From Sequoia sempervirens (Eukaryota > Streptophyta > Pinopsida > Cupressales > Cupressaceae): a stretch of DNA of 64,000 bases. The first letter of the stretch is position 1. Every line of letters starts with the position of its first letter. Location of the stretch: the NCBI GenBank assembly GCA_007258455.2, contig VDFB02321287.1:24519-88518 (forward strand), in the 5' to 3' direction. The translations under genes were made by a program, and so were the position numbers. This document shows, piece by piece, positions 37,501 through 49,507 of this stretch. The notes below the pieces were generated by a model. It searched no databases. It was not told the DNA's origin and saw nothing but the letters and a program-made list of their open reading frames with translations.

Positions 37501-39408
37501 AACCTGAAGCATATTTAAACTCTAAGTATTTGAAATTTCGAAGCATATTTCTTGAATTCAATTTCTCAAATGGATCCCCTGTACTTCAAATATACTCCAT
37601 TTTACTCAAAACCTTGATGAGGAATTCAAAAAATGAAAGAAGTCATAAGCTTGTCTCTTCGTGTAGATGACCTAAATGAGAAATCAAAAACTTGAAGAAA
37701 CCTGGATTATATCCCAACCAAGGCACATACTTTCATCATTCTAATATAGATCCCTTCAATATGTCTGTATTTTTTTGAAGCTCTTCCAACTATCATATTC
37801 ATACTACTCACATCGTCCTCTCACACAAAAATCTCTTTGATTTGAGTTTGAATATTTCTGGTCCATCTTGCTACTTATGCAATCACAGTCATGCACCTTC
37901 ACTCATGTTATGTCCAGTATGAGTTCTATTTTTTCTATAAATGAGTTTTGTGTATTTAAATGCTAGAAAATAAACATGATTGAGAACAACTCAATGACAA
38001 CAAAATTCTAGAATAGTGTACTAGTTTACTTCTTTTCAAAACAGTGATGCATATCCCACCTAATGTTGTATTTGTATTATCAGTCAAACTGGAGCTGACT
38101 ATTCATTTATTATTTGAGTGCATTGTCTATCGTTTCATACTCTTGGCTTCAACTTGGAACTCTTCTTGCATTTTTATGCTCCTCTTATCAAATATATTAT
38201 GTGAATTTGTTCTCTTCTGAGATAAAAATTGAAACAAATCTCTTCATTAAGGCATAATGTATGTCTTTTCACTATCCTTGGTTGTGAGAAAGACATTGTT
38301 GAACTGAACCTTGCATGACATATGATCATGATGAAAAAATATCACTATAGAAAAAGAACATGAACCATACATCAACGTTTGATATAAATGTACTCAATTG
38401 AATTAATTGAGCGGGTTAAACTCACTGTTCACCTGTAGCTTTTAGAAAGCATCTACCTAATTTTGTTATGAATGCACAGTTGGTTTAATAGCTTGATAGA
38501 TAACTATGCTTTACTCTTTCAGTTCTATATCGCTCCTTTTCTTGATGAATATGATTGTTGCAATATCCTTCTCAGCCTTCTTATGATGAATAAGGGCAGC
38601 ATGCCAAGCTCTACCCTTGTGGGAGCCCATTTTTCTCAACATGCGTGGTCTTTGCATAATAAATAGCATCATGATTTTCCCTATACCTGCACAAGGAAAC
38701 AAACAATGTTAACATAAAAACAAGATATGATTATCATACTGATGTTTCTTCTTCAATTTATTTCCTTACACTTTCACTTGATTTTTCAGTGTATGATTGA
38801 CAGTAGGCTACATTATTGTTGGTGATTCATATAGGTATCTTCATAATCGAAGCCTTTGACATCCTTATCTTTTTTTCTACAGGTCAACGGAGCTTGAGAA
38901 GACAAAGGTGCACCATTTCAGCATCGATCATCAGCCAATCAAGCAATGATGATTATGTCGTTACTTATGTGATTTCTTCTTTTGTATCTTCCATAGTGTA
39001 GTGTGTTATTAATGATGCACTGTGACAGTCCCGTCCACGGCTTGTGTGGATATTTGATTTCATCTTATGCTTTTCATTTCGAAAATAAAATGTATTTCAA
39101 TGCAATGTTGTAATATCATTTGAATTCTTGCAATCAAATGAAGCTATGTAAATATGAATCACTTTATGAAATGAAAGAATGAATTTAAAATGCTCTATTG
39201 CTTATATTCTCAATTTTTTACTTTAAACATTGAATAGCACTTTTGAAACTCTGATTCTTCTTTTCAAAGCATGACTATCCCTTAAATAATAATGAACAAA
39301 GTGTAAACAACACTTAAGCATAAAGAAGAAATAACTGTAATTTCACCTTAAGATATAACAATGTTTAGCCAGCTCCACCAATTGAGCTGTGGAAAAAAAA
39401 TGGTAACA
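34565..39408 (-). repeat. G2 LTR-B (4,844 bp), shared middle LTR
   Basis: Starts TGTTTTCAATTAG and ends ATGGTAACA, matching LTR-A in length and throughout its course. It serves as the 5' LTR of the first unit and the 3' LTR of the second. Neither end has a target duplication, as expected for a recombinant or shared LTR. It holds the same opposite-strand TATA box (36250) and CATRTGGGTA array. Confidence 0.9.
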
Positions 39409-39698
39409 TTTTTGTGATTTCTGCTAAATACTTGCCTACTAAGCTATGATCAGTGGCCTTAAAACACTCCATTGGGCACGGAGTAAAATCTACCCCTTCT
39501 TGAAACTTAGAAACTTGAACAGAGAAACTCCAAATAGCAGTAAAAGAAAACAAAATCAGAACTGAGAGAAATTAACAGGCCTTGATGGCCAACAGAACAT
39601 GCGCAGCAGTGCTTAGGGAAAGAAAAACTATTGAAAGTAAATGTGGGAAACACACTTATTTGCAATACTACTCTACTTAACCATGAAATAACCTTATC

Positions 39699-41013
39699 TT
39701 AGAGGCAATGCTTGAGGTGGATCCCATTAATTTGGATAGACAGTACCTCGCCAATCAACTTGGAAAGTTGGAACGCGTTGTGTTCCTTGCACTATGTGAT
39801 CACATAAGGCCCGTCCCACATTGCATTGAACTTGGAATGTTGTTTAGGCCTGCTTTTAAATTCATTCCACTTGAAAACCTGATCTCCAACAATGAATTCA
39901 TGTGGTCTTTCCCTCTTATCAAAATAATTCTTCATCTGAGCTTGATGTATCTCTAGCTGCCTTAGAGCTTCTTTCCTAGTTTATTCTAGCTTGACCAGTT
40001 GTGCAAATCTCACCTCAAGAGGTTGTTTATTTAGCAATTATAGCTCCTTAACGTAACTTAAAATTGGAAATTCAATTGAAATAGGTAACTTAGCCTCTTT
40101 ACCATAAGTTAAAACAAAAGGGGAACAACTAGTATCTATTTTAGGGGTTATTCTGCCAGCCCACAGAGATAACTTTAGCTTTTTGTGCCATGTCCTTTGA
40201 TTATTTTCGAGAGTCTTCTTGATTATCCGAATCAGATTCTTATTTGTAGATTATGCCTGACTATTTCCCTAAGGATAATAATTGAAAGACGTGTTCAAAT
40301 AAATATTATTTCTAACTGACCAGTTAGAAATCCTCAAATCAGTAAAAGCCAAACCATTGTCAGAAATGATTAAGTCTGGAAAACCAAATCTCGATATGAG
40401 ATCTTAATATAAATTAAGCACTAAAGTCTCGTTTGCATCTTTTAAAGCAACAGCTTCGGTCCATTTTGTAAAATAATTTTTGGCAGTAAGAATCCACTTA
40501 TGACCCATGCTTGAAGGCAGATTAATAGGACCAATAAAATGTAAGTCCCACTTGGTAAAGGGTTGTTCCACCTGGATCGGATGCAGGGGTAGCAGTGCAA
40601 ACCTCTGTTTTCCAGAAAATAAAACACATTTCTCACATTTTCTGACCTAAGCGATAGCATCTTTAAACAAATCTAGCCAGTAATAACCATCTCGCATAAT
40701 TTTCAAAGCTGTTGTTCTTGTAGCAAAATGACCTCGTAAAGGTCCATCATGAAACTTTGCTAAAATATTGTCAACTTGATGAGGTTGAATACAACGTAAT
40801 AAGATACCTTGGAAATCTCTCCTATAAAGAATGTCTTATAATCATGAATACATTCGCTTTGCTCTGTCTAAGCCCTTGAGGCACTCACGAGTTTCCAAAT
40901 AATGCATCATTTTTTGCAACCACGTACTAGGAGACGCTGGAGCAACACCTGCAACATCATTATTTAGCATTTTTTTTTGTATTTGTAGCTTCCTTTAAGT
41001 TGATGTCCTCATT
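39699..41013 (-). pseudogene. Integrase, G2 second unit (Int2)
   Basis: Counterpart of 28419-29761. HHCC region near 40680-40760, catalytic core near 40240-40520, C-terminus ending HLKHCL with TAA at 39699-39701. The segment that should read GNGQAES reads GNSQA, stop, S near 40250-40265, so the catalytic Glu codon is itself a stop. More stops and small indels than in the first unit. 39409-39698 is the 3' untranslated part. Confidence 0.8.
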
Positions 41014-42570
41014 TCAAGTGATCTGTTCACACAAACCTTTTCCTCTAACAAGCTTGGTTAATTTTATATCAAAGTCAAATTCCATTACTTTGGTAATCCA
41101 ACTAGCACACCTATCATTAATATCTTTGTTAAGCGAAAAATACTTAATAGTTGAATGAGCTACCAGTAAATGGATTTTTTTGTTGGACAGAATATGCCTA
41201 AATTTCTTTAAACTCCTCACAACAGGAAAAACATGCTTCTCAACAAAAGAATATTTTACCTCGTAATCATGCAATACTTGGCTAAAAAATGCAACAGGCT
41301 ACTCCAAGCCTTCATTGTTTTGTTGGCATAACATAGCTGAAATTGTATCCACTCCCCCAAAGGAATAAAGAATAAAGTATTTGTCAAAATTTGGATTAAT
41401 GAGAGTAGGAGCGGCTACGAGGGCTTCCTTAATCTACTCAAAGCTCCTCATACCTTCCTCGGTCCAATTGACTGGCATATTCTTCTTAAGCATAGAAGTG
41501 AGAAGTTGCAGCAAAGTTGTAATATTCAGTATGAACCTCCTCACGAAATTTATTCTTCCAAGAAATCTTTGCAAGCCTTTCTTGTGGGTTGGTAATGGTA
41601 ATTCAAGAATTGCGGAAACTCTTTCAGCTTCTATAGAAATACCTTGCTTTGAAACAATGTGTCCAAGCAGTTTTCCTTCGTGCACTAAAAATATACACTT
41701 CTTCGGATTCAGAGACACTCTAAATGCTCTGCATCTCTGAAAAATATGCTCCAAATGATCAAGGTGTTCATTAGCATTTCTAGAAAAAATAGTAATATCA
41801 TCTAAGTAGACCAGATTGAACTTGTTCATGAGGCCATGAAAGGCCATATCCATCGCACACTGAAAAATTGCTCCAACGTTGGATAAGCCAAAAGGCATCT
41901 TCTTGTAGGCCATCGTGCCCCACTTAGTTGTAAACGTTGTTTTGAATTGATCTTCCTGCTTCACCAGAATCTAGCTATAACCTGAGTAACCATCTAGCAA
42001 AGAAATTTTGTCAGAAACCAGAAACTACCTGTAAAATTGGCTCCATAGAAGGGAGTGGGTAATTGTATTTCGATGATACTTTATTTAAATCTCATAAATC
42101 GACGCATAATTTGATTTCCCCACTTTTCTTCCTGACCGGTACTAAATTTGACACCCAAGAGGTGTGTTTGATAGGAAAATAAAACCACGCTCAACTAGCT
42201 TATTTAGTTCATCCTTAATAAGGTGTTCTAATTTGGGGTTAAGCGGTCTTTTTTTCTACCTTACTGGTTTTGCATCAGGTTCAAGTTCAATGGTATGTTG
42301 GGCTAGTTCTGGGTTAAAACCCCTCAAATCCTTGTATTCCCAAGCAAAAACATCACTAAATTTCTAACATAATAGAATAAACGCTTGTGGTTCATCTTGA
42401 CTACATACCTTTCCTAGCTTGAGAAGCTTTCCTTTGAATATTTCAATGGCTGCATAATGTTCTTCTTTAACAAACAATCTACATTTGTCCTTAAGCATTT
42501 GGTCATCTGAGTTGAACATAGATTCCAAGGTCAACAATCCTTTTGGCAACTTGTTGGTCTTCAACTGCAA
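41014..42570 (-). pseudogene. Reverse transcriptase and RNase H remnant, G2 Int2
   Basis: The best-kept RT of the window is 41434-41964: KTTFTTKWGTMAYKKMPFGL, then AIFQCAMDMAFHG, LVYLDDITIFSRN (YLDD at 41797-41808), LNPKKCIFLVHEGKLLGHIV and the thumb LQRFLGRINFVRRFI. Upstream fingers (42000-42360) are worn, and the linker 42364-42570 is open. The RNase H remnant follows at 41014-41400 with DYEVKYSFVEKHVFPVVRS. Its early catalytic region is frameshifted. Confidence 0.85.
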
Positions 42571-42759
42571 AATCTAGTAATCATATTTCTGATGTGATTT
42601 GTGTTGGTTTCCATTTGCGAACTTAGCATCAGCAATCAAGAAGTTTATGATTTACTCATCACTGTCAAAAACTTGCTAGCTCACATTATTATTAGGTATA
42701 GAAGGTCTAACCACTATTTTCATGTATTGACATGCCTCTACTTTATGAATCTCCTTGGG

Positions 42760-43200
42760 AATATCAAATTGGGCTCCTATGGAAGTGAGCCTATCAGCAT
42801 GCTTATTTTGATTGCAAGGAATTGATATGATATTAAAAGTGTCAAAATCCTCCATTAAATCCCATACACGATGCTTGTATTTCTTAAGAAAATCATTCTT
42901 GGTAGCATTTAAATTTTTGACCTAATTTACAATCAATTATGAATCACCATAAACTTGCAACCATTTAATACCTCATTTGTGGGCCCATTCAAGGCCATGT
43001 ACCAACGCTTTATACTCAGTTGTGTTATTCGAACAACTAAAAGAAAATCTGCAAGCTGGAAAGTATTTATTTCCTTTGGGTGATATCAACATAGCCCCAC
43101 CTCCAACACCAATACTGCTTCTCGAACCATCAAAGTAAAGCTTCGAAAGCTCATTCCTTGTTTCTATAGATAGTTCTTCCTCTTTACAAAGATTAGGCAT
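42760..43200 (-). pseudogene. Archaeal-type RNase H, G2 Int2
   Basis: LYFDGSRSSIGVGGGAM with the catalytic Asp at 43129-43131, Glu in NNTTEYKALVHGLE, and NQNKHADRL near 42795-42815 with the final Asp kept (Glu in the first unit). The middle Asp region reads YGDS. Stops occur at about 42920 and 42970. It lies between protease and RT as in unit 1. Confidence 0.8.
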
Positions 43201-43215
43201 ATCGCAATTAGGCTC

Positions 43216-43975
43216 TCAAATCATATAGACTCCAAATCCTATCTCATCTGTGTGCTGAAACAGATCAAGCTCGTGATCTTCAACTTCCCATTCATCTAGA
43301 TTGATATTGTCTACATGGGTGCTACAGTTTGACATCATGGTTTGCTCCTCCAATGTAGAGGTGGCGTAGAGGTTAGCATTTATAGGATTTGGGGAGTATG
43401 ATTCGATATGGTCTTTGGCGAGAGGCTCAAACTTTATGGTCACTTTAGTACCATACCTTGTTCTAAAAAAATAAATGAGACCAATTAGAAGATAGAAACC
43501 CACCTAACTTGGCTATAAAATCCATTGAGAGACAAATGGAAAAGTGTGGCAGTAAGTCTATGACATGTGTATCTTGATGAATAGAAAAACTTGGGGATGT
43601 GTGCAAAGTAAGAACTAATTTTTTTATAATACCAGCAGTTTTAACAGCAGACCCATCTAATTGCACTACACCTTTTTGAGGATTAGGCTCATGGACATGA
43701 CCTAACTTATCATCTAAACTATTAGGCATGATTGAACTACTGGCACTAGAATCAACCATATAGTTATGAACAATTTTATCGCCAATAATCATACTTAAAT
43801 AGAATGGAGGGGGCTTTACCTCTTTCCTTTTCTGTTCATTTTTATCCTCCAGGTCATTAGCAAGCACGACCTTTCCAACTCCTTGATTAGTGTTGTCAGA
43901 AATAGACAACTCAACCAAAGCTTCCTGCAGTAAAAAAATTTTCCCTGGAATGTGTAAAGCATCTAATACCGACAT
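43216..43975 (-). pseudogene. Aspartic protease and acidic linker, G2 Int2
   Basis: The open stretch 43463-43975 starts with the pre-protease segment MSVLDALHIPGKIF and reaches YMVDSSASSSIMPNSL: DSSA in place of DSGA, so Gly is lost beside the catalytic Asp. IHQDTHVIDLLPHFSICLS follows. A small frame change near 43470 leads to the linker 43216-43503 (DNINLDEWEVEDHELDLF). Equivalent to 31900-32700 in unit 1. Confidence 0.8.
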
Positions 43976-45670
43976 ATTGAAAGTGGTTTTCTTGAGATGC
44001 TCAACAATATTGAACGATGAAGAATTTACCTTCTACTAGTTTTTTGTGACAACAACATTGTTTTGCCTTTGCAAAGGCTGCAAACGCATTCTTGACTACT
44101 CCTTGCTAGGTATCTCTTGGCCTCTTTGCAAAATCTGCATTTTTGGCTAGACTGCAGCTTTAACATCTGATGAAATGGACTACTTACTATTTGTGGGCTG
44201 TTGCTGTGAATTTCTAGCTTACTGTCTCGAGTCCATGGCTCTCTTTTTGAACTGGTATTAGCTAAAATAGGAGAATTTTTCTTATCTTGACCATTTACAC
44301 CATAGAATTTGGAGTTCTGCCAGTTCAGTAAGGCAGCTTCCATGTTATCTTGTTGTTCTTGATTATGATCTACAACATTTTCTGAACCAGGATAGTTATT
44401 TTGAACCATTAAAGCATGATTGCTCATTCCATTGGCACATGCTAATTGGTTATGGGTTTGATTGCACAGATAACACCAATCACAATCCTAGGCAACATTA
44501 TTTTTTGGCATAAGTTCCTTTGACGAACTGGATGCACTCAGATTTTATGGCTGGAATGGCCTAGGGTTAAAATTCCTTCTTTGGGCTTGATAATCATTTT
44601 TAAAAGCAAGTCTATTTTGCTAGTTTTCCTGATAAGGAGCTTGATAAGGCTTATGTTCTTGTCCAACATGATTTTTAATAGTCACGAGATCATTTACAAA
44701 GGTCTTTAATGTTATTTTAATATCTTGCATCTCCTCATTTGGGGTTGGAGTAGCAACTTCTTAGGTTGTGTTATTATATCCTATCGCCAGAATAGGTGGG
44801 ACAACAACTAAGGGAGGTACAACAACAGGGATAGGTGGTTGTATTTCTAGAAACAAAGGCATAGGATGCCTAGGAGCTATGTCTCCAGCTTGGATGAGAC
44901 ATATTTTAGCGTTAATGGCTATATTGTAGGCATTAGGGAGTGTAATCCCCCCCATAGACTGAGTCGTGACTCCAATTTTACTATTCAAATATTTTAAGTA
45001 AAACGGAAAAGTGTGTGCTGGTAAAGGTTTTATTGTTGCAAGAATCTTATCCTAGGTTCTCTGAAATTGGTAATTGAAGTCGGCCAAGTGCTCGTGTGGT
45101 GCCCTTTGAATGGTGCTCAGCTGCTCTAATAGAGAAAAGTTGTCAGATTTATCAGCAAAATGTTGATATAAACCATTACCTAACATATCCCATGTTGTGA
45201 TTGAGTTGGCTGCGAGGCCTCTGAACCATTGTAACACTTTTCCTTTGAGTTACATAGCTAACAGCCTTAGCATAGCATTTTCTTGCGTGATACTATGTGC
45301 TGAGCATAATGTGGCTATGTCACAGATGTGCTCAACCAGTGTAGTGAAGTCCTCCCCGGTGAAGTATGGCAGACTTCAAAGGGCTACAACTGGGATTTCA
45401 TCGTGTTGAGCGATATCTAACGGAAAACCTCCATTAAAAGGTGTGAACAGGTGCTTCCTTGGCATTGCCATTGGTGGTACTTGTGAAATTGGGACCGGTA
45501 CTTCTGGTGATAAAACCAAGGAACTGAAAGTGGGAGGTGTTGACTTTGATCTTGTGGGTGCTTAAAAAATCCTTCTTATTGTTTTGCCTCTTCTTCGTGA
45601 TGGGGATAGCTCTCGATACTTCAAGGGTGCAGAACTTGATCTTGTCTATATCTTTCTCATGTGCAAGCTG
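43976..45670 (-). pseudogene. Gag relic, G2 Int2
   Basis: Pieces on the - strand: 45434-45679, N-terminal; 45052-45237, capsid (MLQWFRGLAANSITTWDML then YQHFADKSDN); 44761-44988 with a Pro/Val-rich tail; a zinc knuckle CYLCNQTHNQLAC near 44440-44485, spacing CX2CX3HX4C as in G1; and 44026-44427, basic C-terminus. It keeps the knuckle better than unit 1 but has similar numbers of stops. Confidence 0.8.
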
Positions 45671-45800
45671 CACTAGCATGCAAAAAATAGAATCAGAGTC
45701 GCCAGGTATATTGTAATGAGCCTCTAGAAGGCTAGAAAATTTGATTCATACACCAAACAGAACACTGTAAATATTAAAATTTATTTGAAAATGGCTTTCA

Positions 45801-45825
45801 GAGTCCCACTGGGTGTGCCAAAAAT
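45801..45825 (-). promoter_or_regulatory. Primer-binding region of G2 unit 2, beside LTR-C
   Basis: On - the sequence after the LTR end reads ATTTTTGGCACACCCAGTGG. It agrees with 34541-34564 except at a few transition sites. Confidence 0.55.
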
Positions 45826-48800
45826 TGTTGTCAATTAGATTTTCACCCTACTGAATGCAAGATTTAGCAATCTACTGAAACATGGAAACCTTCTTCAGAT
45901 GTGGGTGATCTGAACGAAGAAGGAATCTCCAGAGTGTGTTGGTTCTCCGAATGATGAATTTTATTCTAAGTACTTTTTGGAAAAGGGATAAAAGGATGAC
46001 TGAGATTAAACCCTGGTACTAACAGATGATTTCTAAGACTAGATAATGATTTAATGATGATTCTGATTTCTTCCTCACAAACAATTTTCAGAAAAACACA
46101 ATATCTCACAACCTCTCATGAACAATTAATACATAAATAATTTGCATGAAGATTTGATTTTAAATACAACATGCAACTCGTATTTTGAACTTTCTGCATC
46201 AAGAATTACAGTCTTAGGACATAACAAGGACTCTGTGAATAGAAATCACAAGATAACATCAAATTGAAACTGTAAGTAAAACACAGAATTGAGAAGTAGG
46301 AATGTTTTTTTATTCAACTGAAGGAGTATGCCAAAAAATTGTTTGAATTGAGTACAACTGAGTTTACAAGCTCAAAATGCTAATAGCCAAAAACTTCCAA
46401 CTGAACCCCGAAGAGAAAAAGACCAAGTATTTTCAAATATATATCTCTCAAGAAACCCTAATTCGAGCTCACAAGGAAGCTCAAGGAAAAAATCTTCAAA
46501 CTGTCTCAAAAGACTACATAAAAGCATAAAAAAGCACACTACTTTTATGATCAAACTATAAAGCCTCTTAAAATAGGCGAAATCTGCTTGAAAAGCCAAA
46601 AAAACACCTTATCTCTCCAAGATAAAGCTCAAACTCGACCAAGAGGAAAAATTCAATATAATCCGCTAAAAATAGCAAGAAATCATAAAACAATTTATAA
46701 AAGATTGCTTTATACTTCTGCTTTACACCACTCCATATTTTACAATTTGTTTATTTTTACAATTAAAGATTGCAAAATATTTTCCAAAAAGAATTACATT
46801 CTTATGTCACCAATACAATGCTTGATTTTTTCCTAAAGTATCATAAAAATATCAATGGAAATATTGTTCTCTCAATAATCTAATTGATTTCTCAAAAATC
46901 AATTAAAAAATAAAATTCCATAAGTTTATTTATCTCCTTGCAACTCTCATTGACTTCTCACAAAATCAATAAAAAATAGGGTATTCAAATCTACAATTTT
47001 CACTAAGGCACAAATGTGAGTGAAAAAAATGAAACTCAATCCCTAAAGACTTCAAACCTAGCCGACCTAGGCATATGAAATTTCGACCACCAAAACATAA
47101 GCCTTAGATTTGAAGTATTGTAGCTTTTCACTTCATTCTAAAAGCAATAAAGGTCACTAAGGCTGCGACCTGCTCATGCTTTGTTCATGACTTTCTTTTA
47201 CATTTCATGTGCTTTACTCTTCTTAGCCACTATATAAGAGTTAGGGTTGTATTTTTCTAGAGTGATTTAAGCTCCATTGTGGTCGAAACTTCACCAAAAT
47301 ATACCTCTACTACTCATGGTAAGTGTTGGTTATCATTATTTTATTTCTCAGCTCTTTTGGATGATAATGAAGGCCTCACAACCTGTGGCTATGGGATGAC
47401 AATCTGATCAATCATGTGTCTTCGTTGATGTTATTTTTTTGATCTATTTCTTGTGATAACTATGAGAGCCCAAATTCCATTTTGAGAGCTCGAACTCTTG
47501 GTTTCTTGAAGCTTTATGGAGCTTTGGCCGCAGCTTCTTGTCTCCCACAAGCAACAATGGTAAGTTTTTTTTCTTTCCTTGTTGGCATATCTATACAAAA
47601 CTGAAAGCTTATGAAATCTTATGAATTCTCATATTTTATTTGTAAATTTCTAGCCATTACACAGGTCGCGCCATGTATATACACTCACCATGAGCTTTCA
47701 AGGAACTTAAAGCTCCACCCATCAAAGGATTTTAATATATTTTTATTCTAAAAAACAAAAAATTGATGTGGGCATTCGTTACTTTCATGAAAATGCTCTT
47801 ATCCTACTATTTAGTTGCAACCCGCACATGGGTACTTGTAAAATGAAGAAATTTTTCAATTTACCAAAATCCCAAAAGTGGGTATCTCTGAAAATGAAGG
47901 AAAACATATGTCCCGACCCCTCCTGTAGAAAACCCCATGTGGGTACATGAAAATAGACGAAAAAAAATTGTATATGTAAAACTCAGCCTGACCCAACATG
48001 GCACTTCTTTTGGTATTTTGTTGCTCTTAATTTCCTTCATATGGGTATTTTCTTTTTATGAAGAGAATGCATTTATGTTGTTGAAAACATGTGACAAAAT
48101 CCCATGTTGCTATTCTGATAAAATACCCATATGGGTAAATTGGAAATTGTATTAAATCTATTTGTCTTCATATTCATGTGAAAACTAGCTCGACCAAGAA
48201 GATTTATTTTCTCTTCTGTTACTTCTTGAAAGACCCCTTCATGGGTGTCACTGCAAGTTGTAATTTCTGTATTTCAAATCAAACCCTGAATACAGATCCC
48301 TTCTATATGTCTGTATTTGTTTGAAGATCTTCCAACTATCATATTCATACTACTCACATCATCCTCTTGCACAGAAATCTCTTTGATTTGAGTTTGAAGA
48401 TTTCTGGTCCATCTTGCTACTTATGCAATCACAATCATGCAACTTCACTCATGCTATGTCCAGTATGAGATCTATTTTTTATAGAAATGAGTTTTTTGTA
48501 TTTAAATGCTTGAAAATAAACATGATTGAGAACAACTCAATGACAACAAAATTCCAAAACAGTGTACTAGTTTACTTCTTTTCAAAACAGTGATGCATAG
48601 CCCACCTAATGTTTTATTTTTATTACCAGTCAAACTGGAACTGACTATTCATTTATTATTTGAGTGCATTGTTTGTTGTTTCATACTCTTGCAACTTGGC
48701 ACTCTTCATGTATTTTTATGCTCCTCTTAACAAATCTATTCTATAAATTTGTTCTCTTCTGAGATAAAAATTGAAACAAATCTCTTCATTAAGGCATAAT

Positions 48801-49507
48801 GTATGCCTGTTCACTATCCTTGGTTGTGAGAAAGACACTGTTGAACTAAATCTTGCATGACATATGATCATGATGAAAAAATATCACTATAGCAAAAGAA
48901 CATGAACCATACAGCAACGTTTGATATCAATGTACTCAGTTGAATTAATTCAGTGGGTTAAACTCACTGTTCACCTGTAGCTTTCAGAAAGTATCTACTT
49001 GATTTTGTTATGAATGCACAGTTGGTTTGATAGCTTGATAGATAACTATGATTTACTCTTTTGTTTGTATATCACTCCTTTTCTTGATGAATATGATGGT
49101 TGTAATATCCTTCTCAGCCTGCTTATGATGAAGAAGGGCAGCATGCCAAGCTCTACCCTTGTGGGAGCCCATTTTTCTCCACATGCTTGGTCTTTGAATA
49201 ATAAACAACATCGTGATTTTCCCTATACCTGCACAAGGAAACAAACAATGTTAGCATAAAAACAAGATATGATGATCATACTGATGTTTCTTCTTCAACT
49301 TATTTCTTTTCACTTTCACTTGATTTTTTCAGTGTATGATTGACAACAAGCTGCATTATTGTTGGTGATTCATATAGGTATCTTCATAATCGAAGCCTCT
49401 GACATCCCTCTCTTTTCTTCTACAGTTCAACAAATATCGATTAGATAAAGGTGCACCATTTCAGCATCGATCACTAGCCAATCAAGAAATTATGATTATG
49501 TCGTTAC

